Part shown: positions 1 to 8,183 of the stretch, in pieces
Position numbering within the stretch: the stretch's first letter is position 1
Layout: each line of letters begins with the position of its first letter
Source: Hamiltosporidium magnivora
Lineage: Eukaryota; Microsporidia; Dubosqiidae
DNA length: 12,053 nt
Direction: 5' to 3'
NCBI GenBank assembly: GCA_004325065.1
Contig: PITI01000465.1
Span: 1 to 12,053 of the forward strand
Program-made: the position numbers and the translations under genes
The notes under the pieces: model-generated
The model's database searches: none
Told to the model about the DNA's origin: nothing
The model's input: only the letters and a program-made list of their open reading frames with translations

Positions 1-964
1 TGTAAAATGTCTTATTTGTTTAATATTAGGCGTGTAACAATTAGAAATTCTTTATTTTAAGGGATTCTGTGCAATTTTATTTGCAAATCACAAACCATAT
101 TTAAATTTTCTTTAGATTGTATGATTAAATATGAATATTATTAGAACAAATATGAAACACGTTTTTTTAATTAATTATGAGCCACATTTGAAAGTACGAC
201 ACTTATATTTTTGTTAAACATGATAAATTTATGAAGAAAATAGTACCAATGTGTGATAATCCTATACCGTTCAAATAGAATAGAATCTTTCTTCCAAAGA
301 AGTGGCCTCAAAAAAATCTAAAATTTACACTAAAAATATATGAAACAAAAACCTTGCAGTCAGCAACAAATAGTATATATTGGTATCTTTAAAAGTCCCA
401 TTATTTGGCTAATGATATATCTATATTTGATCAAGTGTAAGAAATGGCATATTTTTAAACAACTATAAGCTTCTATACGGCTAAAAAGGGAATTTTAAAC
501 AGTGGTACTAATTTGATATTTGTAAGTTCAACAAGAAGTTTTTTTCAATTTATCATTTAATAAGTAGAAATAAACCAGGTAATATAGTTTAGATTATTAT
601 GTAGCCAAATAAATGTGTCTATGAGTTAGATGTCTGAAACGAAAATTAATCTGAAAGCTCGAGTCCATTTCCGGTCAGTACACACTATATATTTAAAATT
701 TAGAAGAGATTTGCGTTAGGTTAACAATTCTTTCTTTATTAGAAAGTTCTTACAAATTTTCATAAATGGCTAAGCTTAAATCTATTAGTGAATTGTGTTC
801 TCAATGTATGAAAAAAACAACCTAAAAAGGAAGGTTTATACTCAAACCCATCTTATCTTTGAATTATATGATAAAGAGCACTTGTTTCAATGTATAAGTA
901 TTAAACCTTCTGCCGTCTATCTTTTATATATAAATTAAAGTTTAAAAAAAAATTAAATCTATAA
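1..964. other. AT-rich non-coding DNA, no gene seen
   Basis: No long open frame, tRNA-like fold or recognisable protein fragment was found on either strand. The stretch is AT-rich with many short A and T runs. The only local structure I noted is a pair of inverted arms at 830-841 and 898-910, listed separately. A slightly GC-richer patch near 655-690 resembles nothing I can name. Confidence 0.6.
830..910. repeat. Short imperfect inverted repeat
   Basis: The left arm gaaggtttatac (830-841) is matched in reverse complement by gtattaaaccttc (898-910), with a single-base bulge. The arms enclose a 56-base spacer. Two similar direct copies of tcaatgtat also occur nearby (811-819 and 887-895). In AT-rich DNA this could be chance; it could also be a worn end of a small repeat. 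No function is assigned. Confidence 0.3.
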
Positions 965-1215
965 AATTCAATAAGCTGATTCATTTATTCACCCTCGGCA
1001 CTACATCCCTACAAAAGCCTTGGATTCTCTCATTGATGCCACCTACCGGTCTCCTTCCTGTGAATTCTTTTACTTTTTTGGTCTTCATAACGAGAGTTTT
1101 GAAGGGGGTTGTTAGCCCTACGCCCAACCCGAAGAACCAGTCCCTTTTAGTCGCATCTTATGGCAAGCAAGGAATACTCGAAACGAATTCTGATCAAAAC
1201 ATGATGGGGAATAAA
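965..1215 (-). mobile_element. Possible LINE-type retrotransposon fragment (GC-richer island)
   Basis: This block is sharply different from its surroundings: by hand count 80 of 180 bases at 1021-1200 are G or C (44%), while flanking DNA is near 20-25%. Read on the minus strand it contains gatgcgactaaaagggact (about 1144-1162) followed by agggctaacaacccc (about 1105-1119). From memory, unverified, I associate such sequence with the region upstream of the endonuclease ORF in some invertebrate LINE elements. On the minus strand a stop-bounded frame of about 58 codons ends at 981, with an internal ATG at 1088-1086. A plus-strand frame over 1033-1218 also stays open but starts at TTG. Neither frame is recognisable as a protein. 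Likely a fragment inserted relatively recently, since its composition has not drifted to the background. It could instead be a host-derived or other repeat family. Confidence 0.35.
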
Positions 1216-1559
1216 TAGGCTAATACTATGGTAAATTTTTAAAAATAATAGAATCTACTTCTTATGAGAAAAAAAAAACTTTGAAGTGAAGATTTTTTTA
1301 ATATTATATCTGTACCAATATTTATAGGAACATGATTCATTTTTTTTATCATTCATAGAAAATAGAAAAATAAATTTAAACCTTAACATTGTGATTTAAA
1401 ATCCGAGTTGGTTTCTAAAACAATTTCTATATTTTTATAAAAAAAAGGTTAAAACTTTATTTGGAATGAGGGGGGGAATTATTATAAAACTTTCTGCTGA
1501 GCAATAAGCTGTGAAAATCAACGTTTGGTTTAAAAATAGGGAATAAAATTAAACGAATT
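1216..1559. other. AT-rich non-coding DNA, no gene seen
   Basis: Homopolymer-rich spacer with runs of A and T and one run of seven G at about 1470-1476. No gene, RNA fold or repeat was recognised. Confidence 0.55.
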
Positions 1560-1953
1560 TTCGGTTTGTAATGGGAGTTTGTATGAAGAGAATAAGGTCT
1601 ACGGAGTGAGAAACTTTTTTTACAAATCTATTTGGAATTTTTGAGGTAGCTAGATTGGAGATATCTATTAAAGTTGTATTGATTGCCATTTAAAACTAAT
1701 GAATCCGAAAATTGTTCACGCGAGGTAGAAGACTTGCAGCTGCTAGATACAAAAATAATCAGTTTTAAAGTTAGGAAAGTTAAGCAGCGGGTTATATATG
1801 TTTGTATGACATTACGTTGTTTAGGTAGACTCCACTTATATCTCCGAGATTTATCAAATCAACATTTTATTGGGTTCAGAAAGTGTACAGTAAGTTGAAA
1901 CGTTATATAGGGTTGGGGTGTCCAAAGTGAGTTTTGTCCAACTATCACCTTCA
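1560..1953. other. GC-richer island next to dispersed repeat, possible older part of the same element
   Basis: This region has more G and C and fewer homopolymer runs than its neighbours and runs directly into the repeat copy at 1954-2150, so it may belong to the same decayed element. A frame of about 70 codons on the plus strand (1683-1898) has no ATG start (TTG) and no family resemblance I recognise, so I do not call it a gene. The other inverted copy runs off the window, so whether this part is shared cannot be tested here. Confidence 0.25.
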
Positions 1954-2150
1954 ACGTAACAGACATGCACAAACTCCGGGTCACTTCCCGGTCTATTAAT
2001 TGGGTTCTATGCATTTTTTAAATTAAAGTTTTTAGGATGGGTTTGTAAACGTACCGATGGTGTGTTAAAAAGCAGCTATTTAGTTTAAACCCAGAACTGC
2101 TTTAATGTCATGAAAACAATATAGCACTTGCCACTGTTGTTTAAAAATAT
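1954..2150 (+). repeat. Dispersed repeat, copy 1 (inverted relative to 11857-12053)
   Basis: About 195 bases align collinearly with the reverse complement of 11857-12053. Exact shared blocks in the same order are aactccggg (1972-1980), agaactgc (2093-2100), ttaatgtcatgaaa (2102-2115) and tgccactgtt (2129-2138), with only small spacing differences between them. Between the blocks the copies match only partly, so they are old. Similarity fades at about 2150, which may be one true end of the element. No open frame spans it; it looks like a degraded transposable element or a non-coding repeat family of unknown class. Confidence 0.7.
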
Positions 2151-3229
2151 CAGATGTTTTTCTCGTAAAATCTATATAAATTTTTTTTTTGGTTGGAAAT
2201 TGTATTACAAGATTATGAAAATATAAAAATTAAATTTTATTAAATCTACATGTAGAAAAAAATATATTAAAAGTTTATAACGCCTCATAGAAAAAATCGG
2301 TACAAAATTTTTATTTAAAAAATGTATAAAATCATTTATTATAAAACATATAAACAGATTTGGTATAAATCTACTATAAACATAATAAGTCTAATTTAGA
2401 TCTTTCAAAAATCTTTGCCTTGGAATTAAACGTTATTACAGTGTATATCGTACATACTGATCAAATTTAAATCAATAAATGAATTAAATGATTGCTTTTA
2501 AATGGTATTTTTTGTATGACGGATTTATAAGATCATTTAGATTTTAAATTTTAAATTTTGTGTTTAGCTAATATTGACAATAGAAATATTTATTTTGAAA
2601 GTAAAAAGACTTAATGAATAATATTGTTTAAAAGAGAAACCTTTTATTAATCTTTGATTTAAAAAACTTCATCAATCTAAAATACCAAAGAAATTAAATT
2701 AAAATATAGTAATAATAAAAACTATATTTAGCGTAATGATTATAAATTTATATTTTTATTCTGATTCGAAGGTAAATACCATGAAAATACTATAACATGT
2801 TACTTTTTTTAAAAAGATGTGATATTTATACAATAAAAATTTACTCAAAAATTTTTACAAATTTTAATTTGATTCAAAATTTAAAATATTATGAAAAAAA
2901 TGTCAAATACCAATATTTTTTTAAATTAAAAAGAACTAATTGAGAAAAATTATTTATTAGATTTTTTTTTAATTATAATTCTATAATCTGTAAACTACTT
3001 TTATCATGATAAAAAAATAACGAAACTATATTTGGTAATTTTTATTTTAGATTTTTGATTATGATACTTCCATTATCGGAAAAATATACATTAAAAATTA
3101 ATGGGAATCGAATTTATTCCTTTAAAAAACTTCAAATTCATATCAATAAATTATTCGAACGCATTTTTTCATAAATTAATTTTAAAACCACAATAATTAA
3201 GATGGAGAATGAAAAAAAATTTAAATGCG
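2151..3229. other. Extremely AT-rich non-coding DNA, no gene seen
   Basis: More than 1 kb of nearly pure A/T sequence with long A and T runs and short repeats of tttaaatttt type (for example around 2540-2560). No frame of useful length, RNA fold or named repeat was found. The composition would suit a heterochromatin-like spacer, but nothing in the sequence shows such a role. Confidence 0.6.
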
Positions 3230-3256
3230 TATACAGACCCTCAACAGGAGCGAATA

Positions 3257-3291
3257 GTCTGGTCATTTGCTTAACATGCAAAAGACTAGAC
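3257..3291. repeat. Compact hairpin (13 pairs, 7-base loop)
   Basis: The left arm gtctggtc-a-tttgc (3257-3270) pairs with gcaaa-a-gactagac (3278-3291) across the loop ttaacat. There are thirteen pairs, one of them G-T, with a single A-A mismatch. The arms are GC-richer than the surrounding DNA, so this is not just A/T self-pairing. Its role is unknown: it may be the fold-back core of a small inverted-repeat element, an RNA structure, or chance. Confidence 0.5.
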
Positions 3292-3300
3292 CCTTTGCTT

Positions 3301-4020
3301 CTTTTTTAAAATTATACAGATAAATATAATTATTCTATTTACCAAGTTTTTTGTACATTTCTGTTGCCAAAATCTTTGCTCAAATCGTATTTTTGAAAGA
3401 CCTAATGAATATATTTTTCAAATATTTACAATAAAATAACTTGTAGAGACAAAAAAACAATTCATTTTGTTAATCCTTCTATATAATTTTATGTATATTT
3501 AAATTTTTATGATTCTGGGTAGAGGTTTTGCAAATGTAAATATTGGCCGGAATGAGTCATACCCTTTAAAAATCAAATAATTGAAATCTAAAATTTTAAT
3601 ATCTAATTATAAATGCAAGGAAATGTGAAATTTTAGTTTTTTTTGAGAAAGTGATTCAAAATATTCTTAGCTTGGTTATTGATTTATCTCGAGGCCATGC
3701 ATCATAGAAAATTAAATCGTAATAAACAACTCTTAATATATTGTATCGTAATTTGAACTTTTTATTATTATTTGTATATATTATGCTGGCGAAAATTTAT
3801 GTATTCTACCATTTATAAGAAGTTAAGGTAATTTTGAGATTCTCTACATATTGAAATGCACGTTACCTAAATCTTTTTTATTCCGAGTCATTAAGATCTC
3901 TATGTAAATTAATTCGACCAAGTATATTTTTATTGAATGTGTATCAAATCTCTTATAAGAGTAGCATGTTGTTAATATTTTCATGTTTACGAAAAAGATC
4001 TAGGTTTTGATAAAAATCAT
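3301..4020. other. AT-rich non-coding DNA, no gene seen
   Basis: No open frame or RNA gene was recognised. A few less AT-biased patches (around 3515-3560 and 3690-3705) are too short and unfamiliar to assign. Confidence 0.55.
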
Positions 4021-4440
4021 TGCTTCAAGACACTTAATCGGCCTTCTCTGCGATACCTAAATTCGATGAGCTTTATAGACGATGCAGTTATTTATAGTTC
4101 GTTTGTACTTCGGCCAAAATGTGGTTATCTGAGCCGAAATACCCTTTAAGCATCTCAAGACCAGCAACATCCCTACTTACCCTACGCTTTCTGAGCCAAA
4201 TAAACATGAAGCTAAAACAGATAACTGGCCTACCTGGAGGTTAACTAGATGTTTGCCCTGTATAAATCGGCATTAACTGCTTGTTAGCCTTTTAGGGTTT
4301 GAAAATGATATGTTTTATGTTTCTACTAGGCGCGTTGTTCTTTAACCCACGTAACTGAGGCATAATTTTCATGCTTCCAAATAGTAATCACTTATGGCTT
4401 CAACCAAGGATTTGAATCTTGTTACATAAAAAATACAAGC
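4021..4440. other. GC-richer island, probable decayed repeat
   Basis: The composition rises clearly above the background for about 400 bases, and stop codons occur in all frames. It contains a stem with arms at 4105-4114 and 4133-4142, and a short direct repeat built on tctgagcc followed by an aaata-like tail, at about 4128 and 4189. Parts of it (ctgcgatacct near 4048, and the ccctac-rich stretch near 4171-4200) loosely resemble the plus strand of the repeat at the right edge, so it may be a third, much older copy. That resemblance is weak and judged by eye. Confidence 0.3.
4105..4142. repeat. Stem-loop, 9 of 10 pairs, 18-base loop
   Basis: The arm gtacttcggc (4105-4114) pairs with gccgaaatac (4133-4142) with one C-A mismatch, around an 18-base loop. 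The G/C core ttcggc/gccgaa is a perfect six-base inverted repeat. It lies inside a higher-GC island and is most likely part of a decayed element. Confidence 0.35.
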
Positions 4441-5570
4441 TAAGTTGTAGAACATGTTTAAAGATTTTGTCTGTTCTCTTTTCTCTGTACAAATCCACAT
4501 AGAACAACTTGAATATTGTGTGATATTATTCTAATGTAACTCTAAACAATTATTTTTCTCATTTTGCTTGAGAACTTAGAAAAAAATAATTTTTTTCTGT
4601 ATTTTTTTAATGCTTGATGCATTTCTGTCCGGTATTTAACGTTTTGAATTTTACATCTCCTATATCTGAATACAATTAATATTAGATTATTTCTTATTTA
4701 TTATTTAAATACATTAGAAAAATATTGAATCTGAAAAAGCGATACCATATTCAAAATATTCTCATTAAATAATCCTGGATTTATTGATTTTATCAACATA
4801 TCAGTATATCAATTGAATCATAGACCAAATGGTTATATCTTAAAATTTTTATTTCATAACTCAATATTGTGGTATACTGTAAGTGAAAAATTCTCTAAAT
4901 GACTCAAAAATTCTTTAAAATCTTCTTAATTTAAACTAAAACTTGAAATAAATTAAAAAATTGGTTTGTTTTTTTTTGCTATTTGATTTTTGTTCTTTAT
5001 TCGTTATTTTTTTGAGACCTGGATTTTCTTATCCCAAAGACTCTCCATTTTATGTTCTTAAAACTTACAGTCGATATACAGACACAAGCTCTTTTGAATT
5101 TATTTGCTTTACGTCTATATAGAGATTAAATTACCATAGAATTATATTATTTGATTTGGTGTATTAATATATGACATATAGTATAATTTATATACAATCC
5201 AGTATATTAATCACAAAATATTTTATAAAGTGAAACTAACGGAAACAGCGCCGGTAGATTCAATATTTTCAGTTTGTTTTTTATCTTGCAATGTTTATTT
5301 TTTAGGTTAAACAATAATAGTTCCAATGTATATTTAACTTATTTAACTTTCGGAATCGTAATTTACTTTATGAATATGAATTAATCAATAGTCAAAAATA
5401 TCTTGTTTTAAAAATTTTCTAAAATGATAATAAAAGCTAGTAGATATTTTGAAAGTTACGTAGCAAATCTATATTATAAATCCTTAAATAACTCAAAAAC
5501 AAAAAAGATACAAGAAAAGGTTTTTTTATTTATAATTCTAAAAAATATTGCCCGAATTAATAACCATTTT
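4441..5570. other. AT-rich non-coding DNA, no gene seen
   Basis: Over 1.1 kb of AT-rich spacer without a supportable open frame, RNA gene or repeat. Short runs of T and A dominate. Confidence 0.55.
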
Positions 5571-6150
5571 GCTTGGTAATGAGTAAGGGAAATGAGTACG
5601 AAATTCGTTGTTAGGATTTTTTAATTCACATCATACTCATCGTTCTGTTAAAATTTCATACGAATGAGGAAGTCTATAAAACAATGAACCTTTTCTGCAA
5701 ACTTGTTTATGATTGTAATATAACATAAAAGAAACCACAATTAAAATTTTTGGTAACTGCTATGCAAAAGATTAGAACCTAGCCTTTTTAAGTCCTGTTA
5801 TACCACCCTACAGTTAGAGACACAAAATCTCTTTTATAAGCCAGAAAATTCTTGTAGCATGTTATACGGTTGTTATAACATTTCACATCTTGTCGAATCT
5901 CATGTAATTCATCAGATAATGGCTTAAATGAAGGTTTATTCGTTTCTGAAAGTGTATAATGAGTAGGGATGATCCTATAATTACGATAGATTAAGGTACA
6001 TTTTGATCCGCAATAACGCAATAGGTAATGACATAAACTAACATGTGCAAATTTCTAGCCCATTGAATAGCCTCGAACCCCTTTTAGATAAAAATCTCTG
6101 TGATGTTACTATTTCGCGGCGATACCGACAGAGCACCGGAAAGGCAATAT
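5571..6150 (-). mobile_element. Possible decayed retroelement remnant
   Basis: A patch of less AT-biased sequence with an open minus-strand frame at 5788-6021, about 77 codons without an ATG start. Its C-terminal part reads EIRQDVKCYNNRITCYKNF and ends in a WYNR-containing stretch. The spacing of charged and aromatic residues recalls the linker before the reverse transcriptase fingers in some LINE proteins (an R-Y-rich helix, then a phenylalanine and an F/W-Y-R motif). No catalytic RT motif is visible in any frame, and stop codons flank the frame. I treat it as a guess about origin, not a gene. Confidence 0.2.
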
Positions 6151-6831
6151 CTATGTTAAACCTATATAGCGTAATTCCAAGAAAATTATATAACATATAT
6201 CATTTTATAAAAAAATGGGATATTTATCAAATAGTAAACATTAAAATATTGATTCAAATATATGATGTCTTGTATCTTGTACTCACAATAAATCAAATTA
6301 TAGATAAGTATTAATAAATCGACTTGTATATTATAATCCCCATATATGCAAACTGATTTTTAATTTAATTAATTCTCAGAATTACTTTAAGTTGATTCGA
6401 TACTTCCTTTAACCATTCATAGCCTGGGTTTATCTGGTATATTAATAGACCATTTATTTTATGAAAGACAAGCTGTGTATATTTTTATCTGTTTAATTCG
6501 ATAGAGAGATTTTAGTTTTTAAATTTTTTACATTTTTTTTGTAAAATAAAAAAATTTTAAATTTTGGATTTTAAATCCTCGATTTTACCAATTATTAAAA
6601 TCATTTGATTCATAACGATTTTTTATTTTGAAATGAATGTATTTTAACACTTTATTGTTTTTTTTAAAATTGTTTAAAATTATATTATGTTTATTCCAAG
6701 ATATAATATCAAAGTATATAATGTGTCATTAGTCTTTTTTTTATTTTGTAAATTGTATAAATTTGGTAAATTTGTAGTTTGAGATAAAATATAATGGTAT
6801 AATACATGTGTTTATACAGAAATTGTATTTT
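6151..6831. other. AT-rich non-coding DNA downstream of the J-protein gene
   Basis: No gene was seen. A plus-strand frame continues to 6314 from a GTG at 6045 but has no ATG start there and no recognisable content. Near 6521-6600 the sequence becomes almost pure A/T, with self-complementary runs and a small perfect palindrome (ggattt-t-aaatcc, about 6567-6579) that low complexity alone may explain. Confidence 0.5.
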
Positions 6832-6837
6832 TTTATT
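6832..6837 (-). terminator. Putative poly(A) signal AATAAA for the J-protein gene
   Basis: The minus strand reads AATAAA about 50 bases after the TAA stop of the J-domain gene. A similar hexamer follows the neighbouring gene. In such AT-rich DNA the hexamer is frequent, so only its position supports it. Confidence 0.4.
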
Positions 6838-6887
6838 TAAAAGATAAAAATTTAGAAACAGTCAACATTTGGCAAATATATTGAAAA

Positions 6888-8174
6888 TTAACTGTTATTT
6901 GAGTTATGAATACTAGTTACATGTTGAAGAAGATCTTTTCTAGAAGGAAAGATTATATTACAAATTCTACAAACTAGAAACTGTGGTTGCTCGATATGAT
7001 CATTTTCACTTTTTTTAATTTTTCTTAAAATTTTTACTTCTTTGTTTTTACCTTTAACTTTTGTCTTCACACTTACAATCTTTTTCATTTTTTTACTGAC
7101 TTCATTCACTTTGATTTCAATTTCATTTTTTATATTCTTAGATTCGTCATTCATATCACTTATTTCTGTCCCCGAATCTTTGAAATCATTATTTGAAACT
7201 TTGGGTTCGTTTTTTAGAATTTTCAAATCTTCTAATTTCTTATTCATATGTTTAGAGTTTCTGTTGATAGATGATTTAAAATATTCAGTATCGTATATTT
7301 CAGACTTGATTTCTTCATGATCATCGTTTGAAAAGGATTTGATTTCTTGTGTAAATTCAAAGTTAAATTTATCTTTTTTTGCTTTTGATTTCTTTAGATT
7401 CGAATTTTCCATTTCTTTCATCAATTCAGATATTTGGCTATCAATAAATTTTGTAGGCTCTGTATTGTGATAACTGACACCCTCAAGGTGTTTTTTACTA
7501 CGAAAATGATTAAGAAGTTGGTTTTTACTTTTGTATTTTTTACTACAAAAATCACATAAAAAAGTTGTTTGTATTTTTGTTTCAACAAAATATTCTTCAT
7601 CTTCGAATTCTTTTTCAATAAAAATATTTACTTCTTTTCTATTTACAACTTTGGTATCTTTTTTTGTTGGTTTTTTAATTCTTGGATCCAACATACAAAT
7701 AATATTTGTTATTTCTCGTATTTTATAAGAATACTTCTTTTGGAATTCTGTATCTTCGTTTTGACTATTGTTCCACGTTTTATACTTTTTAAAGAAGTCA
7801 TAAAATCCAGAAAAGTTTCGACTGTTTTCGAATCCGAATTGAGGTCCTTTGTTGTATATTCTTGAATATAATTTGTTAACTTTAATATAAAAATCGTCTT
7901 TGCTTTGAGTATTAAAATAATTTACCGTATAGATTTCCAACTCTTCCATTTTTGGCGGTTCAGATTCTTTTTGTTCAATAATTTTCATTATTTCTTTATA
8001 CGCACGTATTATTTCAACAGTCTTTTCATTTGAACCAGATGGATTCATGTTTGGATGATTCTTTTGTAACAATTGAACATATTTTTTTCTTATTTCTTCT
8101 CTAGTAGCATTTTCATCTACCTCAAGAATATCATAAGAAGATTTTATAATTGGTTTCGATTGTCTTTGGCCCAT
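6888..8174 (-). CDS. JJJ1: JJJ1/DNAJC21-type J-domain protein with two C2H2 zinc fingers, degenerate HPN motif
   Basis: A 428-residue single-exon protein. Its J domain lies at about residues 13-67 (SSYDILEV..ATREEIRKKY..). A middle region at about 95-168 contains FSGFYDFFKKYKTW and CMLDPRIKK, matching the layout of Jjj1 and DNAJC21. A first C2H2 finger follows, C207-C210-H223-H229 (C-x2-C-x12-H-x5-H), then an acidic/basic low-complexity tail with lysine clusters (261-269, 361-388). A C-terminal finger, C402-C405-H418-H423, completes it. This order is specific to the Jjj1 family. Yeast Jjj1 works with Hsp70 and Rei1 to release Arx1 from cytoplasmic pre-60S ribosomes. The protein is shorter than yeast Jjj1 (about 590 residues), as is usual in microsporidia. 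Two oddities: the essential HPD tripeptide is H40-P41-N42, and the N-terminus MGQRQSK fits a myristoylation site. The start is the ATG after GCCCTAA. Family assignment is strong; retained co-chaperone activity is doubtful. Confidence 0.88.
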   Translation of the reverse strand: MGQRQSKPIIKSSYDILEVDENATREEIRKKYVQLLQKNHPNMNPSGSNEKTVEIIRAYKEIMKIIEQKESEPPKMEELEIYTVNYFNTQSKDDFYIKVNKLYSRIYNKGPQFGFENSRNFSGFYDFFKKYKTWNNSQNEDTEFQKKYSYKIREITNIICMLDPRIKKPTKKDTKVVNRKEVNIFIEKEFEDEEYFVETKIQTTFLCDFCSKKYKSKNQLLNHFRSKKHLEGVSYHNTEPTKFIDSQISELMKEMENSNLKKSKAKKDKFNFEFTQEIKSFSNDDHEEIKSEIYDTEYFKSSINRNSKHMNKKLEDLKILKNEPKVSNNDFKDSGTEISDMNDESKNIKNEIEIKVNEVSKKMKKIVSVKTKVKGKNKEVKILRKIKKSENDHIEQPQFLVCRICNIIFPSRKDLLQHVTSIHNSNNS

Positions 8175-8183
8175 TTAGGGCAT
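8175..8183 (-). promoter_or_regulatory. CCC start-proximal motif and two-codon upstream ORF
   Basis: Immediately before the J-protein ATG the minus strand reads ATGCCCTAA. The CCC sits four bases before the start, as reported for microsporidian genes, where it marks the region of transcription and translation start. The same nine bases form a complete minimal ORF (Met-Pro-stop) directly abutting the real start. If transcription begins at or after the CCC, the upstream ATG would not be in the mRNA. Confidence 0.55.

Noticed and set aside
1683..1898. Plus-strand frame of about 71 codons as a gene
   Set aside because: No ATG start (TTG), no CCC motif before it, no recognisable family, and it lies beside a decayed repeat.
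4403..4427. ggatttgaatctt as a tRNA T-arm
   Set aside because: The stem on either side does not pair over five bases and no cloverleaf can be drawn upstream.
5591..5662. gtacgaaatt/aatttcatac inverted pair
   Set aside because: Only nine of ten pairs over a long spacer, with AT-rich arms; not distinguishable from chance.
6070..6090. ggttcga on the minus strand as a tRNA T-loop
   Set aside because: The flanking bases do not form a five-pair T-stem and no anticodon or acceptor arm can be placed around it.
6119..6126. gcgatacc recurring at about 4050, 4740, 6119 and 11959 as a shared motif
   Set aside because: An eight-base match is expected several times in 12 kb, and the flanking sequences at 4740 and 6119 do not agree with the repeat copies.
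6045..6314. Plus-strand frame of about 89 codons as a gene
   Set aside because: It begins at GTG, has no start motif, changes from mixed to pure AT-rich composition midway, and shows no domain.
6521..6555. T-run/A-run hairpin near the J-protein gene 3' side
   Set aside because: Pairing comes almost entirely from A and T homopolymers and is expected in this composition.
7042..7320. Open plus-strand frame with hydrophobic, membrane-like translation
   Set aside because: It is the reverse reading of the Lys/Glu-rich tail of the J-protein gene; antisense of AAA/GAA codons gives Phe/Ser/Leu strings. The same applies to plus-strand frames at 7531-7865, 9809-10015 and 10688-10909.
7421..7618. Second minus-strand frame inside the J-protein gene
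   Set aside because: It overlaps the first zinc finger in another frame and is a low-complexity shadow of the conserved reading.
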